Positions 24,644 through 36,120 of a stretch of DNA of 64,000 nt are shown piece after piece. This DNA is from Sycobia sp. Sy_11 (lineage: Eukaryota; Arthropoda; Insecta; Hymenoptera; Epichrysomallidae), in contig JACCIC010000014.1 of the NCBI GenBank assembly GCA_018907035.1, forward strand, positions 5,071,501-5,135,500, in the 5' to 3' direction. Made by a program: the position numbers and the translations under genes. The notes under the pieces were generated by a model, which was not told the DNA's origin, ran no database searches, and was given only the letters and a program-made list of their open reading frames with translations. Within the stretch, counting starts at the first letter, position 1. The number at the start of each line of letters is the position of its first letter.

Positions 24644-24646
<3 letters not shown>
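23447..24646. other. mixed unique intron sequence
   Basis: G runs at about 23862-23872 and 23928-23940, quiet AT-rich DNA at 24000-24300, GA-rich purines at 24475-24545. No gene seen. Confidence 0.5.

Positions 24647-24705
<59 letters not shown>
24647..24705. repeat. (AT)29 microsatellite
   Basis: 59 bp of pure AT, among the longest in the window. Confidence 0.97.
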
Positions 24706-24709
<4 letters not shown>

Positions 24710-24911
24710 GAAACGACGACGTGGTGAACCCCGTCACATAACTCGGCGGTATGCGAATAGCGAAGCGGGCTCTCGAGCGTGGATGGCGTATCGGGAGGGG
24801 GGAGGGTTGTATATGTGTATATTAAAGTCCCGGGACTGGGGGTGGTAAGAGGGAGCCAGGGAGCGGTAATAAAGAGATGAAGGATAGCTGTTTTCCAAGA
24901 TGTGAAACAGA

Positions 24912-24915
<4 letters not shown>

Positions 24916-24947
<32 letters not shown>

Positions 24948-24996
24948 GGGTGAGCGATAACGGGAATATGAGATTGAGGAGGAGGAGGAGGAGGAA
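24916..24996. repeat. (GA)14 and (GGA)7
   Basis: GA at 24916-24943, then a GGA trinucleotide array at 24976-24996. Confidence 0.94.
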
Positions 24997-25287
24997 GTTG
25001 ATATGGATGCATAATTTATGAGGGGTTAGTATAGACAATAAAGGAAGACTGCGAGTGAAAGAACGATGAAAAGCAATAGCGGTGTGGGCGAGGCGGTGGA
25101 GGGGGTGGGGCGGAAGAGGGTCACGGAATCGAGGATAAATTACGTGCATCATTGTCGAGCACGATTCCGCGATATATTTTTATTATAATTGAACGACCCG
25201 CCCTGAAAATCCGGTAGGGCGACTCTACTTTAACGAGCTTGGCATTATTACAAGCGATTCGTATATAATTTGGCGCTGCTCGAAATG

Positions 25288-25289
<2 letters not shown>
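24997..25289. other. unique intron sequence
   Basis: Purine-rich to 25130, then a tract-free mixed-composition stretch. No gene seen. Confidence 0.5.

Positions 25290-25325
<36 letters not shown>
25290..25325. repeat. (TC)18 microsatellite
   Basis: 36 bp of pure TC; a GA tract follows 140 bp later. Confidence 0.96.
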
Positions 25326-25330
<5 letters not shown>

Positions 25331-25460
25331 CTTCTACTCAACCCCCGGCTCGTTCTACCCTCTCTTTAACAGTGAATTTGTTTCCGCGAATTACGACCGT
25401 GATAAAAAAAGAAGGAACATACACCTCCTACTACTCCGTCGTTTTATGTTTTAAGAGTGG

Positions 25461-25463
<3 letters not shown>

Positions 25464-25558
<95 letters not shown>

Positions 25559-25568
25559 CAGAGAGAGA
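25464..25568. repeat. (GA)36 plus degenerate tail
   Basis: Pure GA from 25464 to 25534 (71 bp), then GA with GATA breaks to 25568 and (CAGA)n to 25588. One of the two longest GA arrays here. Confidence 0.97.
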
Positions 25569-25827
25569 AAGACAGACAGACAGACAGAACGAAGAAAAGA
25601 GAACACGCATACAGATATAGGAAGAGCTGAAATAAGTCGAGGATAACGGTATAAATGTTTTATGGGCAAGATCGATGGTGCTGCTCTTCCCTCTCCTCTC
25701 TCTCTCTCTCTTCTCTCTCTCTCTCGTCGAGGAGAATCCATAAAGCCTACCCCTCCCTCGTCCGTAGGTCCCGCCGAACAAATCGTATAAAACACGCCCG
25801 AGTGCGCGCGTATAGGCCGCGCGAGGG

Positions 25828-25828
<1 letters not shown>

Positions 25829-25875
<47 letters not shown>

Positions 25876-25892
25876 TCATACACCCCCCTCCC

Positions 25893-25938
<46 letters not shown>
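25829..25938. repeat. compound (TA)22 + CA + (GA)18
   Basis: TA at 25829-25872, a C- and CA-rich spacer, then GA at 25902-25938. Confidence 0.96.
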
Positions 25939-25944
<6 letters not shown>

Positions 25945-26115
25945 CAGAGGGAGCGGAATAATGGACGAGGCGAAGTTTATCGAAGAACTGATAAATATTT
26001 TTCGGGGAGCATGTATGATAGATAGTTCGGTCGGCCTGAGAGAGAAAGTAAGTCGGCTGCAATTACCCGTGTGGAGGGATGGCACGATCGTTCGGGCTCG
26101 ATACGAAAACAATTT

Positions 26116-26118
<3 letters not shown>

Positions 26119-26170
<52 letters not shown>
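26119..26170. repeat. (TA)26 microsatellite
   Basis: 52 bp of pure TA ending in CACATATC. Confidence 0.97.
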
Positions 26171-26177
<7 letters not shown>

Positions 26178-28067
26178 CTATATATGACACACGAGGCTAT
26201 TACGACCGAGAATCAACAAAAGTCTCTCTCACTATATATATCTTGGTATAAGTCACAGTTCGTCCCGTGTACAAAAACTTGTATAAATAGACTTTCTTTG
26301 GACGACTCTTGATAGGGAAGGGGCGGGGGTTGGCTCCGAACAAAAAGATAACGACCCCCAGGGCTGAGCGTAAAAGTGTATATATGAGTATATACATACA
26401 TACATACGTACATATGTTTATATACACACACACAGAGTCATACATAAACTAATGACGCTACACGACAAACAGTCTTCCCGCATTCGCCGACTGACTGCGA
26501 CTCCCTCTCCCTCCCCCGCCCGTTCTATTTTTCCGCGCGCGTCCCGCGCACGCGTTTACAGTCGAGCGACGAGGAGGGATATCCTTCGCCTCCCGCCCCG
26601 TCCCTTCCCCCGGCCCCCGTCAACGACCGCGCGCTACGCTTTGCGGGCGAGCTCTGTATTGGGATCGATGAGCGCGGTTACGGAACGGGCGGGTGGGATT
26701 GGTTTGGGCGAGGGTAGAGCGGACGAAGCGCGTGACTCTTTGCGCACTCGCGAGGAGGAGGATCGAGTCGAATTCGATGAGGGCGGCGAGGGCGAAGGTT
26801 GGGGGGGGGGGTGGTGTGTTCCGACTGGTCCCCGTCATCTTGAACCCGATGAATTTTTTTGCGTCCTCGGAAATGCATCCGTTTCTTCATCGGGCCGTTA
26901 TATCTGCGTTCTTAGTGCTGTTAAGCTCCTTTATGATGTAGAATTATAAATCGGAGAAATAAATCGGAATATATATATATATTCCAATCGCTGAATGTTT
27001 GTTCTTTAGCACGTCGGGAATATTATAATGTATTTATAAAAAAAAAGATAAAAAACAAAAAATAAACTCAAAAAATAAATTAGAGCGTAAATCGTTGCTA
27101 ATCATCCGTACGGGGATTCCATCTTCGTGGTTTTGGAATTTTTGAGATTAGGGACTGCGTGGAATTGGAGGGGAGTGGCTTTTTGGGATTTCTGGGCTTC
27201 TTAGGAATTAAGAAAATTGTATTCGCGAGTATCATTGCAAAGTATTATTGCAGGATATCGTTAAAATACAGTGAACTCCAGACGAGTTAGAATCAAATGC
27301 TCAAAGTATTAGAATTCAGTACCCAAAACAATATTTATACGTGCAGTTACGTTTAGCAAGTTGTCTTTGTCGAATTTTGCCCTCTCCTATAAAATCGATC
27401 GAGAAATCACGGTTGAACTGAGATGAGAAACATAATCTTCTTTTAAAGTCGAATTCAATTTTATACACATTGACTAAACCGCGCACTTGCAAGACACCGT
27501 TAAAGGCTTTTTTTTTTATCAATTATCCAACGAATTATTGACAGTTCATTGGAAACGCAAGATTATTGTGCAACACGCTCGGTATTATTTTGCGCTTTGA
27601 GAAAAAAAAAGCTTCATAAGAATCTGTATATCAACCATTTATTTTATTACCTTAGAGGCAAGGATCGTGAAATATACAACCCGGCCGACCGGCGTCCGCT
27701 GGGAGGGGCGCGGAAATAAATTTCATTCCACCTAATGCGGAAGATATATCGAATGCGTCGCGCTGCGCGACAACTTAATAAACATTATATGCCGAGCATT
27801 CGATCGAAGCTGGAGTGGAGGGGGGCGGGAGGGGCGGAGCGATGGCGGTAGTACGAATGAGACGGGATACACGGAGGAGAAGAAGAAACGCGAACTTGGT
27901 TGGAGGGAGGAGGGGGAGGATCGACTGCGACAGCTCGCGAGGGTGGGAGAAGAAGCACACGTTGAATTTCGCAAAAGTTGAAAAACGACCTTCTCCACTC
28001 GTGCCCACCCTCCCGCTGCCGCCGTTTCTTCTGTCGCAGAATTGAAAACAGAGAAACGTCGAGATAA

Positions 28068-28069
<2 letters not shown>
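26171..28069. other. GC-rich then quiet AT-rich then GC-rich intron sequence
   Basis: CATA-like units at 26390-26410; GC-rich unique DNA at 26460-26860 with a G10 run; a 20-bp perfect palindrome at 26966-26985; AT-rich quiet DNA at 26990-27700; G-rich purines at 27810-27920. Nothing coding is supported. Confidence 0.5.

Positions 28070-28101
<32 letters not shown>
28070..28101. repeat. (TG)16 microsatellite
   Basis: 32 bp of pure TG. Confidence 0.96.
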
Positions 28102-28104
<3 letters not shown>

Positions 28105-28206
28105 AAGCTTGTACCACAGAGAGAGAAAGAGAAAAATAGTTGGCAGAGGAGGAGAGATATGGCTATACATTATCCGGAGAAGAAAATCACCGCGGAGATT
28201 CTCAGG

Positions 28207-28259
28207 CGCGCGCGCGCGCGCGCGTGTGTGTCTGTGTGAAGCGAAGCAAGAGCGCAGAG

Positions 28260-28310
<51 letters not shown>

Positions 28311-28311
28311 G
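28207..28311. repeat. (GC)9, (GAAA)8 and (GA)10 cluster
   Basis: GC/GT alternation at 28207-28230, GAAA tetranucleotide array at 28261-28292, GA at 28292-28311. Confidence 0.95.
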
Positions 28312-28977
28312 TGAGAGAGTGAGGGGGGAGAAAAATGTATGTAGAGCCCGGTGAGCGCGAGCGGTAAAGCGTGGCCCCGAGTTACGCCCGCACAAAGCCC
28401 TGCCGCATCGCCTCCCTTCTCCTTCTATTCCACCCCTCCTTCTTCCTCCATCTCTCTCAGCCTCTCTCGCTTTGACAATCGGATCCGCGCGCGTGCCTGT
28501 TCCCGGGCGGTTCGTCTTCTCCCTTTTCTGCTCGCGATTCCGTCTCTCGAAAAAGTCTCATGCACACGAGCGCGAAATGCCAATGCACCGATGCGATGCT
28601 GATTCTTTTCTAAACTCCCCACCGCATCCCCCCCCCGCCCCACGACACTGCCTCTCTCTCTCTCTCCCCACCCCCACTCCTCGCGCTTCCCGCGACGAGC
28701 TTTTCAAACGTATCTCTCGGAGCGCTTGTAACTCGCTTTTCTCGAGTCCCTCGCCGCCCTCGCCCCCGCGCCGCGGAGTATCTTTTTATTTATTTAGAAT
28801 GTCGAGGAAGGGAGGAGAGAGCGGGGCGGGGCACGCAGGGACGTGGAAATTTTCGAGCGCTGAATTCTCGTGACCGAGGTTATGCGGCGCGCGCATTACG
28901 ACGCCGAAGCGCGGAAAAAGTTTCGGGTCCACGTTGATGCGGAAAAACGGAATATATGTAAAATACCCAACCGTGCC

Positions 28978-28979
<2 letters not shown>
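28312..28979. other. C-rich unique intron sequence
   Basis: Pyrimidine-rich with a C run at 28629-28636, otherwise unique and GC-rich. No gene seen. Confidence 0.5.

Positions 28980-29024
<45 letters not shown>
28980..29024. repeat. (AT)22 microsatellite
   Basis: About 45 bp of AT flanked by GCCTGC and GCATGC, an imperfect inverted pair. Confidence 0.96.
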
Positions 29025-29027
<3 letters not shown>

Positions 29028-29906
29028 TGCTATACGTTTCCTCGAGCATTCTGCGTTTGCGCGCGGTACTACGTTGTCCTTTTTCTCCTAGAATTAATGC
29101 GCTCGCGACGCTTTGCAACTGGCATTTGGTAGCTTGAAAAATTACCGGAAAAAGCAATGTATCGTGTTTTTAAGATCTTTTGACATATCGTCGATGCATC
29201 AAATTAATTATTTAACGTACAATGTAATAAAATTTTCGTAAGATCGATTATGTAATTTTACAACATAATTTAATATATTTTAAACAAGAAAAAGTTATTT
29301 TTACGATTTTGATGCTTCTTTGAGAATTTTCTTTCCTTTTCCAATCTTCATATCGAAACTATGTAAAATGTAGAACTGGTTTTAATATTAGGACAGCGAT
29401 TAATATTTGGGTTTGACGATTTCACTTCTCTTAAAAGAAAAGTACAATAGAAAAATAAACAATGAGTATAAGTAAATGAATGTAAATATCGGGGAAAAAA
29501 CTTAGATTATATAATATTATTAATCACCTCAATAATTTATTAATATTATTTTCTCTAAATATTACATCCATAATTATTGAATATATTTATTTTTATCAAA
29601 AACTTTTTTTTCAAAATATACGTAGCGAAAGTTAGCAACCTTTATCTCAAAACTCAGGTATATATTATTTAATAATGCAATTGACACTATTTATCTATCT
29701 ATTTATCAATCTATATGTATATATATATATAGATTCTTTTACATTTCCTATTAGGAACGATCATTGATAATCCACTTTGCCAAACCACGCACGGTTCCCA
29801 ACTCCACATACGTAAAATTCAAATTAACATCCACTTCCAATACGCGCAAATACCCGTGGGGGACACGCTAAATATCCAATTCCTCTTTGGAGCCTACGAA
29901 AGGGGG

Positions 29907-29910
<4 letters not shown>
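29025..29910. other. quiet AT-rich intron sequence
   Basis: Unique, strongly AT-rich from 29150 to 29760, with TCTATCTATTTATCAATCTA near 29693. No gene seen. Confidence 0.6.

Positions 29911-29949
<39 letters not shown>
29911..29949. repeat. (GA)19 microsatellite
   Basis: 39 bp of pure GA; a CT tract follows 205 bp later. Confidence 0.96.
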
Positions 29950-29952
<3 letters not shown>

Positions 29953-30151
29953 CAAAGAAGAGTATGAAGATCGGCATCGTAAGAAAAAAAGCAAGGGTCG
30001 AGAGAGTAAAAGGGAAAAGAAAAAAATCAATCAATTACCCTCGAAGCGTTTCCACCCCCGACCTGTCTCGCGCCATAAAACAACCTCCTTCTACTTCTCC
30101 TCTGTGCTCTCCTCGTCTGTCTCGTTCCCCGGGCAACTACCAAAGTAACTT

Positions 30152-30153
<2 letters not shown>

Positions 30154-30199
<46 letters not shown>
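30154..30199. repeat. (CT)23 microsatellite
   Basis: 46 bp of pure CT. Confidence 0.97.
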
Positions 30200-30201
<2 letters not shown>

Positions 30202-31313
30202 CCCCTTTTTCTCCAGCCGCGCGCGACCTCGTAAACGGACAAGCGTGTGGAAGTTCCTCCCTTCTCCCTCCCGGCGCACAGCCGCCCGACGCATAATTTT
30301 CCACTAAAACGCAAAGAGGTCGTTTGGAAGCCCGCGGATGGTTGCTGCCTCCATCCGCCTCTCGGGCCCCCTCCTCTCCCGCCCACTCCTACCAACCCTT
30401 GGCGTGGATGTGTTCCGTGAGCGGACGAGCGCTATCTGGCGAGGGAGGCATCAACTGTCTATTTGGAAAATTGAAATAAGGTCGGTCTTTTATATATTTA
30501 CACAAGCGCCCCCCTCCCCCCCTGTGATACCCGCCCGAGGGCACTTCTCTCGACCAATGCGAATACACGCCGTGACGAGAAGGGAATTGTTGACGACGGG
30601 GAAGGGGGCGAGGGTGTTAGGTTTGAGGGATCACCGAGCGGATCTTCGGGACTACTTGACCCCCTCCTCTCCGTCACGAGTGAACGAGTCGCGCCTTTCT
30701 GTCGCCCTTATTTATTTATTTATTTATTTATTTATTTTTGGCTCGCCAGGACGCCTCGGTCGTTTACTCGACTAACGGACGGCTCGAGTTGCGCGGGTGG
30801 GTTTTGTGTACGTAGGAGCGCGCGCGCGCGCCCACTTGGCTTTCTCGATTTCGACGTATAGACGATGCCAAATGGCGCGCGTGCACACGGCCAACTTGCG
30901 AATCGCCCGAGCTTTGGAGTTCGCTGAAGTTTTTCGATTCGAGTCTTTTCTTTTCGTCTTTCAAGTATACGCTTGGGCTACCTGTAAAATTAGAGGGGCA
31001 AAAAAAAAAGAGCCTGCGAAAAGGGAAAATGGGTCGTACACGTTAGAGAGATCGTGGGATCGCGGTGGGTGAGGGGGGGGGTAAGGGAGAGGAGGATAGC
31101 GGCACGGATGTGCTCGTTTAGTGGATAACAAAATGGGGGAGGTGAAATTGGGAATCGGCCGTACGTGACCGGGATATATCTAGATAAACAGGACCTTTTC
31201 GTATGTAATGCGCGCAGATTGCGGACGCGGAATAACTGAATTTTCTCCGTGCATCGGGCAAATATGAAAAAAATATGGAAATTCTAATTTTATCTAATTG
31301 AGTAATTTTGGAG
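30200..31313. other. GC-rich unique intron sequence with (TTTA)7
   Basis: Mostly unique; (TTTA)7 at 30708-30737, CGCGCGCG at 30820-30830, G run at 31073-31081. AT-rich from 31200. No gene seen. Confidence 0.5.
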
Positions 31314-31318
31314 ATATA

Positions 31319-31361
<43 letters not shown>
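31314..31361. repeat. (AT)n microsatellite, one TATG interruption
   Basis: About 48 bp; one G at 31324. Confidence 0.95.
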
Positions 31362-31364
<3 letters not shown>

Positions 31365-32319
31365 TATGATATATATGAATCGCTCAATAAATAATAAGAT
31401 TCGTTAGAAATATTCTCGAAAATTGGTTTGGGAAATATTCTTGAAAACGTCTATGAGGATCAATTATAATTTATGAGGGATGTTAAAGGGAGACCTTACG
31501 ATAGTGTAGAAATTAATGTAAAATTAAATTCGACGTTTCTTCCATTCCTCTGGTAAATCTTCGAGTTACTAAAAGTTAAATTAAAACTATATTGATATTA
31601 ATGAATAAATATTTCTATTGTTCTATTGGTCTTACAGTAAATTTAGTCCCTGATGGGGAGCCTTAGCGAGCTCAAAACGTTGGACAACTACAGCAGATCT
31701 TCAATTAGGTAAAGGTGGGGACAGTCAGATTGCACTTTATTAATAAACATTTTTTTTCAGCTAATATATATTTATTTCAGATTAGTTTACGGGAGTGATT
31801 TTAAACGAGGACATTCTGACTGTCATAATTTTCAATTTATCATATATTGATAGGCATTAGTATTGATAAAAATATATATATTGATATTATTGTGTACTAA
31901 TTTATTGAAATAGACTGCAAGATCAATAGACATATTTATTAATTTATCTAAAGACAGTCGACATAAGCACTATTAAAGTATATTTATGTCATAGTGTTTT
32001 TTTATTTCATTCACGAGTTCATTTCTTTCTCGCAATTTCTGTCTAAATATTTTTTGATGCTACACAAATTACAAAATACCTAGAATCACTAGTTAAATTC
32101 TCCCGATTCTTTCATCGATTTGAGTTACTTAGTGCAAATTAATGCAACGTGTCTCACGGTAAAGATCGTGGCCTCGGATTTAAAAATGACCCTTGCTCCA
32201 GTATCGGAGTAACGTCCTCAGTTCTCCCGGGAAGAGCCCAATTCACCACTCGAGTCGTGTTGACAAGTTGAAAATTTTATTTTACGTAAAGTTTATTATC
32301 AGAGAGGGCAGGTGAGATA
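31362..32319. other. quiet AT-rich block with possible old element and unique GC-balanced patch
   Basis: AT-rich and tract-free. It holds a 105-bp inverted-repeat pair (31720-31824) and a GC-balanced patch (32146-32265) that differs from its surroundings. No gene recognised. Confidence 0.55.
31720..31824. mobile_element. possible short inverted-repeat (MITE-like) remnant
   Basis: GACAGTCAGA (31720-31729) and TCTGACTGTC (31815-31824) are perfect inverse complements. Similarity extends inward for about six more positions with three mismatches. The AT-rich interior has no coding capacity. No clear target-site duplication is seen, so this remains tentative. Confidence 0.25.
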
Positions 32320-32324
32320 GAGAG

Positions 32325-32412
<88 letters not shown>
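32320..32412. repeat. (AG)n microsatellite of about 93 bp
   Basis: AG at 32320-32340, one AA break, then pure AG at 32342-32412. It equals the array at 25464 as the longest GA run. Confidence 0.97.
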
Positions 32413-32414
<2 letters not shown>

Positions 32415-32960
32415 CAGACAGACCGAAACGGAGCGGTACTCAAATACAACCGTATGATGAAAGAAGGAAAAAGAAGTCGTAGAAACCGGAGTGGAGGAGT
32501 AGTAGAAAAGAGTCAGAAGCAAGGGACGTCAAGGAGCGAGACAAGGGGAGGGCCCGGAAAGATAAAAGATGTACCGAGTTGGCTAGTGAGAAAGTGAGTG
32601 AGAGGGAGAGGGAGAAAGAGAGGTAAAAACAGTCCGAAGCACCCTCGTGTCTAGTGGCGAGATTCCAAGAGTTCTCGTCGGGCGGGAGGAAGCGGGGAAG
32701 ACGGAACGAGAGGGCGCGGTAGAACGGGAGGAGGACAGCGCGTGCGAATGTCTTCTTTTCTATCTCCCTTTCCCTGGTCTCGCTCTACCCCTCTATCTTT
32801 CTCTCGGTGCACTCGAGGACTCTGTCAGTGTTCTTTATACACACTGGTCGCGGACGAGCGCCAATGCTCCTGCATGCACATCGTAGAAGACTCGTACATC
32901 GTCTTCACGAGTAAATGGGTATATAGTCTGCTCTTCCTCTCTATCCCTGTTTTTCTCCCT
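32413..32960. other. purine-rich then mixed unique sequence
   Basis: 32413-32740 is purine-rich; 32740-32950 is unique and mixed. No gene seen. Confidence 0.5.
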
Positions 32961-33015
32961 ACGCGCGCGCGCGCGTGTGTGTGTGCGTGTGTGTGAGCGC
33001 GCGCGCCCGCGTGCG
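32961..33015. repeat. (CG)n(TG)n(CG)n alternating tract
   Basis: CGCGCG, then GTGTGTGT with one GCG, then GAGCGCGCGCG and CCGCGTGCG. Nearly continuous purine-pyrimidine alternation over about 55 bp, a strong Z-DNA candidate. Confidence 0.92.
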
Positions 33016-33268
33016 AAAGTGTAGAAAGACGAATAATGATGCGAAAGACGAGAGACGCAGTGAGGTGGGAGTGAGAGAGGCGAGAAATACACGCCAGAAA
33101 GAGAGCCTGGGAAAGGAAAGAATCGGGGTCGCGTGTACGACCGCTTTATAATACCGCTACTGCAATCTCGGCTGGAATTATTCACGGCTCGTTTGAAATG
33201 TCATTTGCACGTTCGTTTATTTAATCGTCTTTGCCATTATTCTCTTTCTCCCTCTCTATCTATCTCTC

Positions 33269-33299
<31 letters not shown>

Positions 33300-33461
33300 C
33301 TCTCTCATAAAACTCTCGCGGCTTCGGAAAAACGTGACGGGGACAGAGGCTGCGAAGAAGCGCAGTGATCCATCGAGCTAGTGGGACTTCATCCCGCCCG
33401 ACAACGAACAATTACTAACTATCCGCGCGTCTCGGCAGGCAATTCGCGCGCGGTTTTTTAT

Positions 33462-33465
<4 letters not shown>
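33016..33465. other. unique sequence with degenerate CT tract
   Basis: Degenerate CT at 33240-33306 with TATC and TTT breaks, otherwise unique. Confidence 0.55.

Positions 33466-33538
<73 letters not shown>
33466..33538. repeat. compound (CT)14 + (TA)21
   Basis: CT at 33466-33493 joined almost directly to TA at 33497-33538. Confidence 0.96.
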
Positions 33539-33539
<1 letters not shown>

Positions 33540-34546
33540 CTCGCCCTGAGCGCGACAATGTTCGCTCCCGTTGTCCTCCCCCCCCTCTTTTTTCCACGTC
33601 GAGCGTAAAACAATGGATATTATACGCGAGGCCGACTACGACGGTCGGCAATGAAAAATCGAGGTTAATCAAGGGAGCAAAAATTGCATCCCCCAAAAAG
33701 TAATCGAGCAGCGGCGTCGGAATGGAGTGGAGCAATCGGCGAGGACGGGGAGGGGGAGGGGGTGGTGGAGGTGGAGGGCGGGTAGGGGATGGTAGGAAAA
33801 CGAGTGCAGGATCGCGGTATAGCGTCGAAGCGGTGCTTCGGAATCGATAACAATTCCCAGATATCGCCGCCGCCAGGAGCGCGGTCGTTCTACTCGATGT
33901 TGCGCGCGTAGTTTCATGGTTATTATTATTGTTTTTTCTTTCTTTTTTTTTGTTGTTGCTGTCGTTGCAGTACGTACGTTGAAAATAAAAACGGGAGAGG
34001 GAGAGAGAGAGGAGAGAGATCCGCGGTGGATGACACGAACGAGCACCGAAATGGTAAATATTACCATTTCCATGTCTCTCTCGTCCTCCCCCTCCCTCTG
34101 GCCCCGCGCAACGAATTCCGCGTTCGGCAGGCGACCCCCGTCACGTTACGATACCTCCGCGAAGAGCGTACGGCGATTCGTCGACCGCGGTGCGCTCAAA
34201 AGCGCTCGGCAACGCGGGATGGCACCAGATCGGCGCTGTTTATTTCCGAAAAGTGCCGTCCTCGTCGAGTTATCGCGACAAGAGAATTCGACGGCTGCCT
34301 TCGAGTCGTGTATCGGCGGCAAATAATGGGGACTGTCGCGTAGGCGTTCGGCCGTTCGGGCGAGTGTTCCGAAGAAAAAAGTCGCTAAAATTTTTTAATC
34401 GAATTTGTCTCGAGTGCGGGGGAGAAGGAGGTTCCGTCGTTGGAAAGGCATAGAGAATTATATTGTCCTTTTTCCACGCAGGAGGCAATGTGTCGGCAAT
34501 ATTCGCTCGACAAAAATTGGAGGAAAGATGCAGAGACAGAGAGACC

Positions 34547-34549
<3 letters not shown>
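33539..34549. other. GC-rich intron sequence with G-rich run
   Basis: Closely spaced G-tracts at 33747-33796; T-rich at 33920-33960; 34020-34340 is GC-rich and tract-free, open in several frames without known homology. Confidence 0.5.

Positions 34550-34632
<83 letters not shown>
34550..34632. repeat. (AG)n microsatellite of about 83 bp
   Basis: Two long AG blocks separated by AAGAGAGGG. Confidence 0.96.
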
Positions 34633-34636
<4 letters not shown>

Positions 34637-36114
34637 TAGAGACGAAGAGACTGTGGGAGTGATGGTGTGAAATATAAAGATAGATTTAGTTTTATTCGTA
34701 ACGAATAGATATAAAAAATTTAGATATAGAGTGATTTGACGAAATGCGAATCTAATTTCAATCGTCGCAAGGCGATCCTGGCGTTTCTTCGGAGGGCAAC
34801 TTCGAAGGGAGCTACGGCACGTTTGCGCCCGCTACATTAAAACGAATTCTCGATATTTCGTTTCGACACAAGTGGCCGGTTTTGGCAAGACCCCAGTCTC
34901 GCTGATTCGTCGGTAGGATTGCGTTGTTAGTAATATCGGAGACTGTATCTATTTTTGGTTCTTTAATTTATTTATGATCATGGCCACTTTTCCATTTACG
35001 CTTTTTTATCATATTATCGTCGTAGGCCAATACAGATAAGAATTCAAAAGTTACAATGATAGTTGATATTTCTTCATTATCAACAAATAAAAGAAAAAAA
35101 ATTACATAAACACATAAAGAAATCACATATCAATGAAAATTTTATTCTATATATGGCAGTTTTTAATGCTTTCGTTGATTGAAAACTTTGTTTTGTATAA
35201 AAATAAATTTAATTTTGTGCTAATCTTTCGAGTCACCTTAATATCTTGACCCCTTTTCCAAGAGAAACTGCGATAATTTTGACAGAAATTGTACTTTGCA
35301 CGAATTTGCGAATATGAAAAATAGAAATTGAGAAATGTTTAAATATGTAGTGAAACTGTTAGTCACTGATGAATGACCGACGTAATCTTTTGCTAATATG
35401 CCGATACTTAATTTAGAATAGCGGAAAAACTTTTCCATAAGTAGTAACAGGTTCGCCGAGACAGACACTTTATACTTAACAACTTGTGAAGCTCAAAAGA
35501 CGAACTTTTGTCTTTATGATGTATCGAAAATTCATAAGTAAACCGTCGAATTAGTAAGAAGTGGGTGAAATATTAATGGGGCAATCTATAGCTGCAGACT
35601 TGGAAGCATGAGACGTGATCTTTTAGTTAATAATAATAAGGTCGATATGTAAAAATCCCGCGTGTAAGTAATAAAGTCTGAAAACAGGCTAGAAGATTCT
35701 CAAATACGAAGCCGCTTCTTCATTTTTCTTTTCTTAAAAGCCGAACGTCAGATATAAAATTTTATGTTTTTCAATTATATTTACATCGTACTGCGTTCGA
35801 TTACTTAGTTTTTGCCACTGACAATGTGTTATTTAGAATCCGATTCAACGGAAACTGGCACAATAATAAAAGGCCTCTCGAGATATCTGTATAAAGTTAA
35901 ATTTCTCGTCATCCATGATCAAAATCAGTTTCTCGCAGCGCTGGGACGACGTACCGAAAAACGTTCTTTACGTACCCATGGGAAAAATAAAATTCCTTCT
36001 TTTATCCTGTTAGTCGTGCCGGAATAAAAAAAAAAAAACAAACAAACAAACAGCAACGACGGAGAACAAAAACGAAAAAAAAAAAGAAAAACAAAGCAAA
36101 ATTCTCACTATAGA
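34633..36114. other. quiet sequence before the GP-exon donor
   Basis: 34740-34930 is GC-balanced and repeat-free; 34930-36030 is AT-rich. (AAAC)n and A runs lie at 36026-36095. No gene seen. Confidence 0.55.
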
Positions 36115-36120
36115 ACCCAC
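36115..36120 (-). other. 5' splice site after groucho GP exon
   Basis: The minus strand reads AACGGAG|GTGGGT, a good donor that leaves phase 1. The reading frame also stays open for a few codons beyond it, so the site is chosen on splice consensus. Confidence 0.8.

Larger units (their letters stand above)
1..36114 (-). other. gro: sequence 3' of groucho GP exon, probably one long intron
   Basis: No CcN/SP segment and no WD40 repeat coding (for example RQINTLSHGEVVCAVTISN-type or VYTGGKGCVKVWD-type) could be read on the minus strand. The whole stretch is repeat-rich non-coding DNA. It is either a single intron longer than 36 kb or an intron holding short exons that I could not recognise. Confidence 0.55.

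Noticed and set aside
24472..26251. Several 150-230-codon frames giving SLSLSL, YIYIYI or RERERE products
   Set aside because: They are GA/CT/AT microsatellites read as codons; repeats lacking in-frame stops make such frames automatically.
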